From assembly GCA_017861355.1 (NCBI GenBank), contig JAGFXQ010000010.1, forward strand, positions 1-24,357: a stretch of DNA of 24,357 nucleotides. Direction: 5' to 3'. This document shows, piece by piece, positions 7,452 to 14,290 of the stretch. Made by a program: the position numbers and the translations under genes. Every line of letters starts with the position of its first letter. Position 1 is the stretch's first letter. The stretch is from Bacillota bacterium. GTDB taxonomy: Bacteria > Bacillota > Clostridia > Lachnospirales > Lachnospiraceae. A model generated the notes under the pieces. The model did not search any database. It had not been told where the DNA came from and saw only the letters and a program-made list of their open reading frames with translations.

Positions 7452-8246
7452 ATGCAGATTTATCAGATTATTTTAATCGCACTATTTGTGTATTTGGGTT
7501 CCATCGGTTCTGTTGTCGGTAATACCATAGGCTGGTATACCTTGGGAAGACCGTTAGTTGCATCATTAATTGTCGGACTCATTATGGGAGATGTACAGAC
7601 CGCAGTATTGGTGGGAATTTCATTGCAAATCATGTATATGGGTAACGTAACACCGGGAGGTGCTGTTGCTTGGGATCTATCCTATGCTACTTACATCGGT
7701 GTTGCAGGAGCATTGGTTTTTGGTAAAGGCCTAGATGTAACTCAGGTAATCGGATTAGCAGTTGTATTTGCGGGTATTGGCGGTTTGGTTGGACAAATCA
7801 TGTGGAATGTTTCTTATGCTTTGAATCTACCGTTAAATAGAGTCGCTTATAAATATGCGGAAGCAGGAGAAACCAAGAAGATGTTTATTCCCAATCTTGT
7901 ATTAGGACAGCTAATCGGGTTTGCTTGTCGTTTTATACCAGCTGTCATAGTATTGACCTCCATGACTGCAGCATCCGGACAGGGTGATTTTGCATCCATT
8001 ATTCCTGGCTGGGTTACTACCGCGTTAGGTGTTTTCGGTGGCATGATGGCTGCTTTAGGTATGGGAATTATTCTTTCCTTCTTATTGAAGAAGAAATATC
8101 ATGTAATCATTTTCTTGGCTGGATTTATTTTGGTTACTTATTTCAATCTAAGTACGATGGCAGTAGCTGTTGTAGCAATTATCACCGCCATACTGTACTA
8201 TGTTGCTAATACAAGCATTTCATCGAAGAGGGAGGAGACATTATAA
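7452..8246 (+). CDS. PTS mannose-family EIIC permease
   Basis: EIIC is one of the two membrane subunits that carry the sugar. The 264 residues consist largely of Gly/Ala/Val-rich hydrophobic segments. The GxxIGxxxGNTIGWYTLGRPLV start, the LIVGLIMGDVQTAVLVGISLQIMYMG region and the amphipathic loop after it are characteristic of the mannose/sorbose class. GGAGGAGG is followed by the ATG at 7452. The stop codon overlaps the EIID start by one base (TAATG), which points to translational coupling and equal subunit amounts. The transported sugar cannot be read from the sequence; MurQ upstream suggests a muramic-acid type. Confidence 0.93.
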   Translation: MQIYQIILIALFVYLGSIGSVVGNTIGWYTLGRPLVASLIVGLIMGDVQTAVLVGISLQIMYMGNVTPGGAVAWDLSYATYIGVAGALVFGKGLDVTQVIGLAVVFAGIGGLVGQIMWNVSYALNLPLNRVAYKYAEAGETKKMFIPNLVLGQLIGFACRFIPAVIVLTSMTAASGQGDFASIIPGWVTTALGVFGGMMAALGMGIILSFLLKKKYHVIIFLAGFILVTYFNLSTMAVAVVAIITAILYYVANTSISSKREETL

Positions 8247-9109
8247 TGAAAAAATTAAGTGAAAAGACTCTTAAAAAATCATTCTTCCGTTGGTTTTTCT
8301 GGAATGGTTGTTCACAACAAGCAGAAAGTATGCAGGGAATGGCGTTTGGTCAGTCTATGGCTCCTGTAATTGATGAATTATATGAGAAAAAGGAAGACAA
8401 AGCAGCAGCACTAAGGAGACATATTACTTTATTTAATACAGAGCCACAAGTCGGAGCTATCTGTAATGGCGTTGTTTGCGGCTTGGAGGAGGCAAATGCA
8501 AATGGTTCCTGTACTCCTGAATTAATTAGTAGTGTTAAGGTCGCTTTAATCGGCCCAACCTCAGCAATCGGCGATTCTCTATGGGTTGCAACCTTTATCC
8601 CGATCCTTTTGACCATATGCTTATCAATATCTCAAACCTCCGAGTCTGTAGCTTGGTTAGGGCCGGTAATCTATATGTTGGTTTATCCTCTCGGCACCGG
8701 TATTCTAAGCTGGAACTTGTTTAAGCTAGGCTACAAATCTGGTATCGAAGGAATGCAAGGCTTTATGTCAAATGGTAGAATGAATTCGCTGACGGATACT
8801 ATGACTGTACTTGGTTTGATTGTTGTTGGTGCCCTGACAGCATCCTTTGTTAATTTCACTTTACCGATTCAGATCATCAGAGATGTATTTGATGCTACCA
8901 AAGGTGAGTTGTTAACAAATCAGGTGATCTTCGATGCCGATAAGATTGTTAACTCAATCTTCCCTAAGGTTTTACCTTTGTTATTAACCTTATTTGTATA
9001 TTACTTATATTCGAAGAAAAAATGGTCACCTCTGAAATTAATGGGTCTTATCCTTGTATTGGCTGTTATTCTTACTTTTATAGGATATGCAACCGGTTTT
9101 TATGCATAG
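8246..9109 (+). CDS. PTS mannose-family EIID permease
   Basis: EIID pairs with EIIC to form the membrane channel found only in mannose-class PTS systems. The N-terminal part has the family pattern SFFRWFFWNGCSQQAESMQG and FNTEPQVGAICNGVVCGLEE, followed by GPTSAIGDSLWVAT. Several hydrophobic segments and a C-terminal membrane helix near 265-285 follow. The length of 287 residues is normal. The start overlaps the EIIC stop. A 217-bp gap with two inverted repeats separates it from the EIIA gene, whereas the three upstream PTS genes are tightly packed. Confidence 0.93.
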   Translation: MKKLSEKTLKKSFFRWFFWNGCSQQAESMQGMAFGQSMAPVIDELYEKKEDKAAALRRHITLFNTEPQVGAICNGVVCGLEEANANGSCTPELISSVKVALIGPTSAIGDSLWVATFIPILLTICLSISQTSESVAWLGPVIYMLVYPLGTGILSWNLFKLGYKSGIEGMQGFMSNGRMNSLTDTMTVLGLIVVGALTASFVNFTLPIQIIRDVFDATKGELLTNQVIFDADKIVNSIFPKVLPLLLTLFVYYLYSKKKWSPLKLMGLILVLAVILTFIGYATGFYA

Positions 9110-9195
9110 TTGATAGTTGGGACTGATTGCATACGAGTGTGTAGTATGTGGTTCTGATTAAAGCAAGGTAAGAATTTGATACTTATTGAAAGAAG

Positions 9196-9280
9196 ATAGA
9201 GACCTTTGTATTCGCAAATAAATATTAAGGTCTCTATTATCACAAAGATGCCGTGAAGAGTTATTCTATAATTTGGCATC
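9196..9280. repeat. Two inverted repeats in the gap between EIID and EIIA genes
   Basis: ATAGAGACCTT (9196-9206) pairs perfectly with AAGGTCTCTAT (9227-9237) across a 20-base loop. GATGCC (9247-9252) pairs with GGCATC (9275-9280) across 22 bases. Neither is followed by a clear T-run, so they look less like a simple terminator than an RNA processing, stability or attenuation element inside the operon. The rest of the gap (9110-9195, 9281-9326) shows only the EIIA ribosome site. Confidence 0.5.
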
Positions 9281-9326
9281 GAACTGTCATATGAGGTTAT
9301 TGTAATATAGTTAAGGAGAGAGGCGT

Positions 9327-9719
9327 ATGATAAAAATTATTGTGTTAGGACATGGTGGTTATGCCGAAGGTGTCAGACTGAACATGGAGATGATCGCAGG
9401 TCCCTGTGAAGCTATGCACTTCATTGATCTGACGAAGGATGATGATCTTGCTTCGTTCCAACAGAAGGTAGTAAATTTGACTGAGAGTTTTTCGGAGGAT
9501 AAAATACTGTTTGTCTGTGATCTACTCGGCGCAACACCTTTTCGCGTAGCTGCCGAGCTAAGTGCTGTAAGTAATGGAAAGTATTACACTGTAGCTGGGT
9601 TGAATACGATGGCATTTTTAGAATTAAGTATGAGTGCAGACAGTGAGTTGTCAATTAAGGAGCTTGCTGAACGGTCTGTTGAGACTACAAAGACTTCAGT
9701 TTCGATCTTTCCGGCATGA
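9327..9719 (+). CDS. PTS mannose-family EIIA component
   Basis: EIIA takes phosphate from HPr and gives it to EIIB. The start IIVLGHGGYAEG holds the phosphorylated histidine, His9. DLLGATPFRVAAE (about 69-81) is the second conserved segment of the family. The length of 130 residues matches a stand-alone EIIA-Man domain. AAGGAG sets the start. It is split from the EIIB-C-D block by the gap with inverted repeats and lies directly before the GntR gene's own promoter, so it may be read mainly as the end of the upstream transcript. Confidence 0.93.
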   Translation: MIKIIVLGHGGYAEGVRLNMEMIAGPCEAMHFIDLTKDDDLASFQQKVVNLTESFSEDKILFVCDLLGATPFRVAAELSAVSNGKYYTVAGLNTMAFLELSMSADSELSIKELAERSVETTKTSVSIFPA

Positions 9720-9725
9720 GTTATC

Positions 9726-9753
9726 TTGCACTTTCACATTGATATGTTATAAT
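9726..9753 (+). promoter_or_regulatory. Internal promoter in front of the GntR-type gene
   Basis: TGTTATAAT (9745-9753) is a perfect extended -10 box. TTGCAC at 9726-9731 lies 16 bases upstream as a weak -35. Transcription should begin near 9760, just before the palindrome at 9767. It would give the regulator, HPr and Enzyme I a supply independent of the main operon promoter. Confidence 0.6.
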
Positions 9754-9766
9754 AATTGAAAGTTGT

Positions 9767-9778
9767 TATGTTAACATA
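9767..9778. promoter_or_regulatory. Palindrome TATGTTAACATA, probable autoregulatory operator
   Basis: A perfect 12-bp palindrome lies between the predicted start of transcription and the ribosome site of the GntR-type gene. It shares ATGTTAA and the flanking ATA with the larger palindrome at 4309-4328. Placement right after the promoter is typical of a repressor that limits its own synthesis. Confidence 0.6.
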
Positions 9779-9797
9779 TTAGGAGGAATAAGAGTTT

Positions 9798-10523
9798 ATG
9801 GAATATAAAGTCCCGAAGTATTTACAGATTAAGCAAGATATCATAGATGGGATTAAGACAGGTATCTTGCAGCCCGGTGATAAAGTTGACAGTGAATCAG
9901 TACTAAAGAAGAAATATGGCGTGTCGACAATAACAGTCAGAAAAGCCTTTAATGATTTAATTAATGAAGAATATTTGATTGGTGTTCAGGGCTTGGGGAC
10001 CTTTGTTGCTAAAAAACATATGAACCGTAAACTAACTTCAATCAGTTTTAGTGATGAATTATTGCAGCAGGGATATATTATTGATATGCAGGTTGATAAA
10101 ATCGAAGAGATTGTCAATGAAAGTATCGCAGAGAAACTTTCAATCGCTCCCACACAACCGATTATATGTGTTCGGAGAATCAGACTTGTTAATAATGAAC
10201 CGATTGCATATCAGAGCTCATATATGGATAGTAGTATGATTACGATTGATCAGGCTCAGAGAATTTATGAAAATAAATCTTTTTACAAAACACTGGCTGA
10301 GAATAATATTATTCCGGAAGGTGCAACGGAGAATTATTCTGTAAAAGAATTAACTGATAGTAGGATTGCTAAGCTGATGAACATAAAAAAGAATTCAGAT
10401 ACCTTCTTTGTTAAAAGAAATACGGTTGATGAAGCAGGGAAGATAATTGAGTATGCAGAAACATATTTCAATAAGGATTGGTATTCGGTTACTGTGGAAG
10501 TGAAGATATCTAGGAGAGACTAA
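9798..10523 (+). CDS. GntR-family (HutC type) transcriptional regulator with UTRA ligand domain
   Basis: This is a sugar-responsive DNA-binding protein. Residues 1-72 are the winged helix: YLQIKQDIIDGIKTGILQPGDK, then SESVLKKKYGVSTITVRKAF, then GVQGLGTFVA. Residues 78-235 are the UTRA effector domain (ISFSDELLQQGY, then RIRLVNNEPIAYQSSYM). Proteins of this type usually bind a phosphorylated sugar and then release DNA; GlcNAc-6-phosphate or MurNAc-6-phosphate would fit the MurQ operon, but that is inference. AGGAGG precedes the ATG by a somewhat long 11 bases. It has its own promoter and palindrome and lies between the EIIA and HPr genes. It is the likely controller of both 4268 and 9726 promoters. 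Confidence 0.92.
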   Translation: MEYKVPKYLQIKQDIIDGIKTGILQPGDKVDSESVLKKKYGVSTITVRKAFNDLINEEYLIGVQGLGTFVAKKHMNRKLTSISFSDELLQQGYIIDMQVDKIEEIVNESIAEKLSIAPTQPIICVRRIRLVNNEPIAYQSSYMDSSMITIDQAQRIYENKSFYKTLAENNIIPEGATENYSVKELTDSRIAKLMNIKKNSDTFFVKRNTVDEAGKIIEYAETYFNKDWYSVTVEVKISRRD

Positions 10524-10576
10524 TTCGAAGGATTGATAGGTATAGCGTGTATGAAGATAAAGCTCAGGAGGAATAA

Positions 10577-10840
10577 ATGGTAGAACATAATATAGTAGTT
10601 GTGAATAAATCAGGTCTTCATGCAAGACCGGCCAGTAATCTGGTGAAAGCAGCATCAAAATTCAAGGCTAAGATCAGTATTATCAAGGCAGAGAAAACCT
10701 ATGATGTCAAATCGATATTAGGTATATTAAGCGCCGGGATAAGCTGTGGAACGGAAATTGATTTAGTATGCGACGGAGAGGATGAAGTACAAGCTTTACA
10801 AAGCCTTTCGGAGCTGATTGAATCAGGCTTAGGCGAATAG
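10577..10840 (+). CDS. ptsH: Phosphocarrier protein HPr
   Basis: HPr relays phosphate from Enzyme I to EIIA. The 87-residue protein has the active-site motif SGLHARPAS with His15, and the regulatory region KSILGILS with Ser46, which HPr kinase can phosphorylate in Gram-positive bacteria. AGGAGG lies six bases before the ATG. Its place inside a sugar-specific operon, directly after the GntR gene, is notable because general HPr is usually encoded apart from substrate genes. It may be a second, dedicated copy or the only copy of the genome; the window cannot tell. Confidence 0.95.
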   Translation: MVEHNIVVVNKSGLHARPASNLVKAASKFKAKISIIKAEKTYDVKSILGILSAGISCGTEIDLVCDGEDEVQALQSLSELIESGLGE

Positions 10841-10878
10841 TGTGAATTATTGAAAAGCATAATTTACACTTGGGCAAG

Positions 10879-10895
10879 CATGTTAAGTTAATATG
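10879..10895. repeat. Operator-like inverted repeat between ptsH and ptsI
   Basis: CATGTTAA-G-TTAATATG has 7 of 8 paired positions. Its left arm with flanks repeats the ATGTTAA core of the palindromes at 4309 and 9767. It could be a third, weaker site of the same regulator. No convincing promoter accompanies it. Confidence 0.3.
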
Positions 10896-10936
10896 AAATT
10901 AAGAGTCGGCAGTGTGATTACAATATGGAGGTTGAA

Positions 10937-12553
10937 ATGAAGAACGGGATACCGGCATCAAAAGGATACGCGATCGGCGAAGTATTATTACAGATTCAAG
11001 ATCAGGTGATCATTTCAGATGAATTAGTAACTGATATAGAAGCTGAAAAAAATAAATTTGTAGCAGCGGTCAAGCTATCTAAGAATCAATTGGAGAAGAT
11101 TAAGGTTGATACGGAACAGTCCATTGGTGTGGATGAGGCTGCAATTTTTGAAGCACATATTATGTTGCTTGAGGATCCTGAGCTTATGACTTCAATTCTA
11201 TCGGAGATAGAAGTAAACCGCAAAAATGCGATCAAAGCTACCACTCTCGTTACGGATAAATTCATTACGATATTTGATGCAATGGAGGATGAATATTTAA
11301 GAGAACGAGCAACAGACCTTAAAGATGTGGCAGGTCGGCTAATGGGTAATCTGGCCGGTAATCGTAATGAGATTCTGATACACAAGGATAATACAGTTGT
11401 AGTTGCTCATGATTTAACCCCTTCCGATACCGCACAGCTTGATAGAAGCAAAGTGGTGGCATTCTTAACAGATGTGGGTGGCAAGACTTCTCATACTGCC
11501 ATCATGGCAAGAATTATGGGAATACCCGCGGTGGTCGGAATGAGAGATATTACTACAGTTCTTAAGAATGGGGATAAGGTCATAGTGGATGGGATAACCG
11601 GTTCAGTGATCATTAATCCAAATGAAACAGTACTGTCAGAATATTATAAGAAAAGGAAGGATTACAATGAGGAGATCGAAGGCCTTAAAAAGCTGAGATC
11701 TACTGAGACTACAACCAAATCAGGGAAGAGAATATACGTAGCAGGGAATATCGGTAGACCGGAAGACATTGATCAGGTGATGGAAAACGGTGGCGATGGT
11801 GTAGGTCTATTCCGGACTGAGTTCCTATATATGGATCGGAAAGAAGCGCCCTCTGAGCAGGAGCAATACGAAAGCTACCGCTATGTCCTGGAGCATTCCG
11901 AAGGAAAGAAAGTGGTGATTCGAACTCTCGATATCGGTGGCGACAAACAACTTCCTTATTTGAATCTTCCGGTAGAAATGAATCCGTTCCTTGGATACCG
12001 TGCAATCAGATTCTGCTTAGATCAAAAGGATATTTTTAAGGTTCAGCTTCGAGCACTTCTGCGGGCTTCTGTCCATGGAGAATTAAGCGTTATGTTTCCG
12101 ATGATTTCGGGGCTGGAAGAGTTCTTGTCAGCAAAATCGCTTGTTCGTGAGTGTGAGTTAGAGTTAGAAGCGGAAGGAATAAGTTACTCGGATCATATTG
12201 AATGGGGCATCATGGTGGAGATACCTTCAGCTGCAATCTGTGCCGACCTATTAGCTCGTCATGTGGATTTTTTCTCAATCGGAACAAATGATCTGATACA
12301 ATATACCTTAGCCGTGGATCGTATGAGTGAGAAGGTGTCCTATATTTATGATCCAATGCACCCAGCAGTATTAAGCCTGATTAAGATGACAATCGATGCT
12401 GCTCATAAGTATGGTAAATGGGTTGGTATGTGTGGAGAGATGGCGGGAGATGAAACAGCGATTCCTATCTTGGTTGAATATGGACTGGATGAATTCTCTA
12501 TGAATGCTTCTTCAATCTTACCGGCAAAGAGGTTGATTATAAACTGCGAATAA
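10937..12553 (+). CDS. ptsI: PTS Enzyme I (phosphoenolpyruvate-protein phosphotransferase)
   Basis: Enzyme I takes phosphate from phosphoenolpyruvate and passes it to HPr in the cytoplasm. The order is the HPr-binding helical region (about 20-140), the phosphohistidine domain with GGKTSHTAIMAR (His186), and the PEP-binding barrel with GLFRTEFLYM, IRTLDIGGDKQ, MVEIPSA, FSIGTNDLIQY and the catalytic Cys499 in GMCGEMAGD. An ATG at 10925 opens the same frame but has no ribosome site; the ATG at 10937 follows GGAGG by five bases, giving 538 residues. It ends the cluster and is followed by a terminator. Together with HPr it makes the operon almost independent of outside PTS proteins. Confidence 0.95.
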   Translation: MKNGIPASKGYAIGEVLLQIQDQVIISDELVTDIEAEKNKFVAAVKLSKNQLEKIKVDTEQSIGVDEAAIFEAHIMLLEDPELMTSILSEIEVNRKNAIKATTLVTDKFITIFDAMEDEYLRERATDLKDVAGRLMGNLAGNRNEILIHKDNTVVVAHDLTPSDTAQLDRSKVVAFLTDVGGKTSHTAIMARIMGIPAVVGMRDITTVLKNGDKVIVDGITGSVIINPNETVLSEYYKKRKDYNEEIEGLKKLRSTETTTKSGKRIYVAGNIGRPEDIDQVMENGGDGVGLFRTEFLYMDRKEAPSEQEQYESYRYVLEHSEGKKVVIRTLDIGGDKQLPYLNLPVEMNPFLGYRAIRFCLDQKDIFKVQLRALLRASVHGELSVMFPMISGLEEFLSAKSLVRECELELEAEGISYSDHIEWGIMVEIPSAAICADLLARHVDFFSIGTNDLIQYTLAVDRMSEKVSYIYDPMHPAVLSLIKMTIDAAHKYGKWVGMCGEMAGDETAIPILVEYGLDEFSMNASSILPAKRLIINCE

Positions 12554-12580
12554 CAAACTTTCTGATTTAAATAATATTGT

Positions 12581-12619
12581 AAAGAACCGATTAGCTCGCA
12601 ATAAGCTGTCGGTTCTTTT
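12581..12619 (+). terminator. Intrinsic terminator after ptsI
   Basis: AAAGAACCGA (12581-12590) pairs with TCGGTTCTTT (12609-12618), with an inner AGCT/AGCT pairing and a T-run at the end. The rest of the 324-bp gap up to 12877 holds a small GAAGA-GCAT-TCTTC hairpin (12676-12689), A+T-rich DNA, and the promoter and operator of the next gene. Confidence 0.85.
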
Positions 12620-12815
12620 GTAATGCATCCAGAATAGGCACAATGTTATGCTCTAAAAGTTATTGCTGGGAGGCAGAAGAGCATTCTTCCTAGGGGGTAT
12701 ATTTACCTAATGCATTATAATACATTGAGTTTGAAATTATTAAGCAAGAAAAATACAAAATAATTGAAATAATTAGAAAAATAAAATATTAACTATTTAT
12801 TGTTTGCCAATCATC

Positions 12816-12824
12816 TGGTATAAT
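12816..12824 (+). promoter_or_regulatory. Extended -10 promoter of the broken GntR-LacI regulator
   Basis: TGGTATAAT is a perfect extended -10 box. The -35 side (TTATTG at 12797-12802, 16-base spacer) is weak. Operator half-sites begin two bases downstream, over the expected start of transcription. Confidence 0.55.
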
Positions 12825-12825
12825 C

Positions 12826-12850
12826 TATATCAATGATATATCATATATCA
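12826..12850. promoter_or_regulatory. Operator cluster at the regulator promoter
   Basis: TATATCA (12826-12832), one A, then TGATATA (12834-12840) form a perfect inverted repeat. A further TATATCA follows at 12844-12850. The same half-sites recur in front of the alpha-mannosidase gene. Overlap with the transcription start suggests autorepression by the encoded regulator. Confidence 0.6.
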
Positions 12851-12877
12851 AATACATATTTTAGATGCGGGTGAAAA

Positions 12878-14035
12878 ATGAAAGAAAAAAGCAGATATAC
12901 GGATGAGAAGAGTGTGGGCAAGGGAAATTCTTCAGACACACTGTACAATAAGGTCCGTAATGAGATTCTGTAATTAATTATTGAGAAGCAGATCGGCTCA
13001 AATGAGCTTCTGCCTTCGGAGGGTGAAATCGCTGATTTGTGTGGTGTCAGTAAAATGACAAGCAAGCTCGCTCTTAACTCTTTAGCTGACGAACATATCA
13101 TATACCGGATTCCCAGAAGGGGAAGCTTTCTGGCTGATGTGGACTTGAACAAGATCCGTAGCATGGTCGATGCCAACAGTGTATCGAATTATTCGGCGGG
13201 AAAAGCGAATTACTTAGCTCTGATTATTCCTAAACTGGATTCTTATTGCGGGAATATTGTAAATGAAATATTAAAGGATGCTTCGAACTATAACTATCAT
13301 GTTATTGTTAAGTATTCAGATGGAATTAGTGAGAAGGAAGAGCAGATTCTAGCGGAAGTAGCAAAGGTGCCGGAGATCAAAGGTGTGATCTTATTCCCGG
13401 GAGATAATAATACCTGCGGTATCGAACTGTTGAATTATAAGGTTCGCAATTACCCAATCGTGATTGTTGACCGAGTATTTAAAGAAATTGAATTCGATAG
13501 CATCTGCCATGATCATTATCAAGGTGCGAAGGATGCAGTGAACTACTTGATTCAAAAAGGACATTCCAAAATTGGGTTCATCTCGAAGAGCATCACGAAT
13601 GTTACCAGCCGTGAAGAACGTTATCAGGGGTATATGGCGGGTATGATGGAAGCAAGCAAACGAATTCGCGTCGAAAGTGTGCAAACCAGCGATAATATGG
13701 TATTTATCGATGAATTGAAGAACTATTTGCTTAACAACGAAAGTCTTACCGCAGTCTTCTGTGCGGATGATTATATTGCCGTATATTTGTATTATGCAGC
13801 AGGGGAGCTAGGTAAGGTTATACCACAGGATCTGTCCATTATCGGTTTTACTGATAACGAGATCTTAAGCTATATTCCTTTGAAGATGACAACGGTCAAG
13901 CAGCCGGTAGAGGAACTTGGTGTAAGAGCGGTAGAGGTATTGATGGATAAGATTGCAGACAGCAACACTCCGCCCAGAACAATTCGGATTAAGACAGCAA
14001 TCGTCGAAAGAGATAGTGTAAAAGAAATAAAATAA
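12878..14035 (+). pseudogene. GntR-LacI hybrid (AraR-type) regulator interrupted by an in-frame stop at codon 32
   Basis: The full frame of 386 codons runs from the ATG at 12878 (GGGTGA upstream) to the TAA ending at 14035, but TAA at 12971-12973 stops it after 31 residues. Sequence on both sides of that stop is one winged helix of the GntR type: LYNKVRNEIL, stop, LIIEKQIG, LPSEGEIADLCGVSKMTSKLALNSLADEHIIYRIPRRGSFLAD. A LacI/ribose-binding-protein-like effector domain follows (about 105-384), with IKGVILFPGD, RYQGYMAGM and DLSIIGFTDNEIL. No frameshift is needed. A restart near the TTG at 13037 would lack the first helices of the DNA-binding domain. It was presumably a repressor of the mannosidase operon. 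A single-base change from a sense codon such as CAA, a sequencing error, or read-through are alternatives. Confidence 0.8.
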
Positions 14036-14058
14036 TAAAAAGGAATAAGCATTATAAA

Positions 14059-14137
14059 ACAACTTCATAATAAAGCGAACCACATTGGCCAGGATTTAAT
14101 TCTAGCCGAAGAGTTCCTTTATTGTGAGGTTGTTTTT
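14059..14137 (+). terminator. Long-stem terminator after the regulator gene
   Basis: ACAACTTCATAATAAAG (14059-14075) pairs with CTTTATTGTGAGGTTGT (ending at 14132), with a few G-U pairs, and five T follow. The 41-base interior can pair further (GAAC with GTTC, TGGC with GCC). It isolates the regulator from the mannosidase operon. Confidence 0.7.
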
Positions 14138-14177
14138 ACTTTGTAAAATTCTTTTGTGAATTTTTCATAAATGTGTA

Positions 14178-14206
14178 TTGACAATACGAGTGATATGCAA
14201 TATTAT
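14178..14206 (+). promoter_or_regulatory. Strong sigma-A promoter of the alpha-mannosidase operon
   Basis: TTGACA (14178-14183) is a perfect -35 box. A 17-base spacer leads to TATTAT (14201-14206), 5 of 6 to consensus. Transcription should start near 14213, inside the operator cluster. A promoter this good would be strongly active unless repressed. Confidence 0.8.
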
Positions 14207-14254
14207 ATACATATCAACTAATATATAACGTATATCAACTGATATAATATATCA
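14191..14254. promoter_or_regulatory. Operator cluster at the alpha-mannosidase promoter
   Basis: Six related half-sites are visible: TGATATG (14191, in the promoter spacer), CATATCA (14210), TAATATA (14219), TATATCA (14231), TGATATA (14240) and TATATCA (14248). Two inverted repeats of 16 bp with the spacer AC (14210-14225 imperfect, 14231-14246 perfect) are 21 bp apart, two turns of the helix. They match the sites at the regulator promoter. Confidence 0.65.
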
Positions 14255-14290
14255 CAAGATGCAATACGCAAATCTGCAAGGAGACCGAAT

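Noticed and set aside
12971..12973. Recoding of the in-frame TAA as a sense codon
   Set aside because: TAA is not the codon used for selenocysteine (TGA) or pyrrolysine (TAG), and no recoding structure is apparent. A mutation or sequencing error is simpler.
13037..14035. Intact shorter regulator starting at TTG 13037
   Set aside because: It would begin in the middle of the winged helix, without its first helices, and no good ribosome site precedes it. The sequence upstream of the TAA continues the same domain, so a broken gene is the better call.
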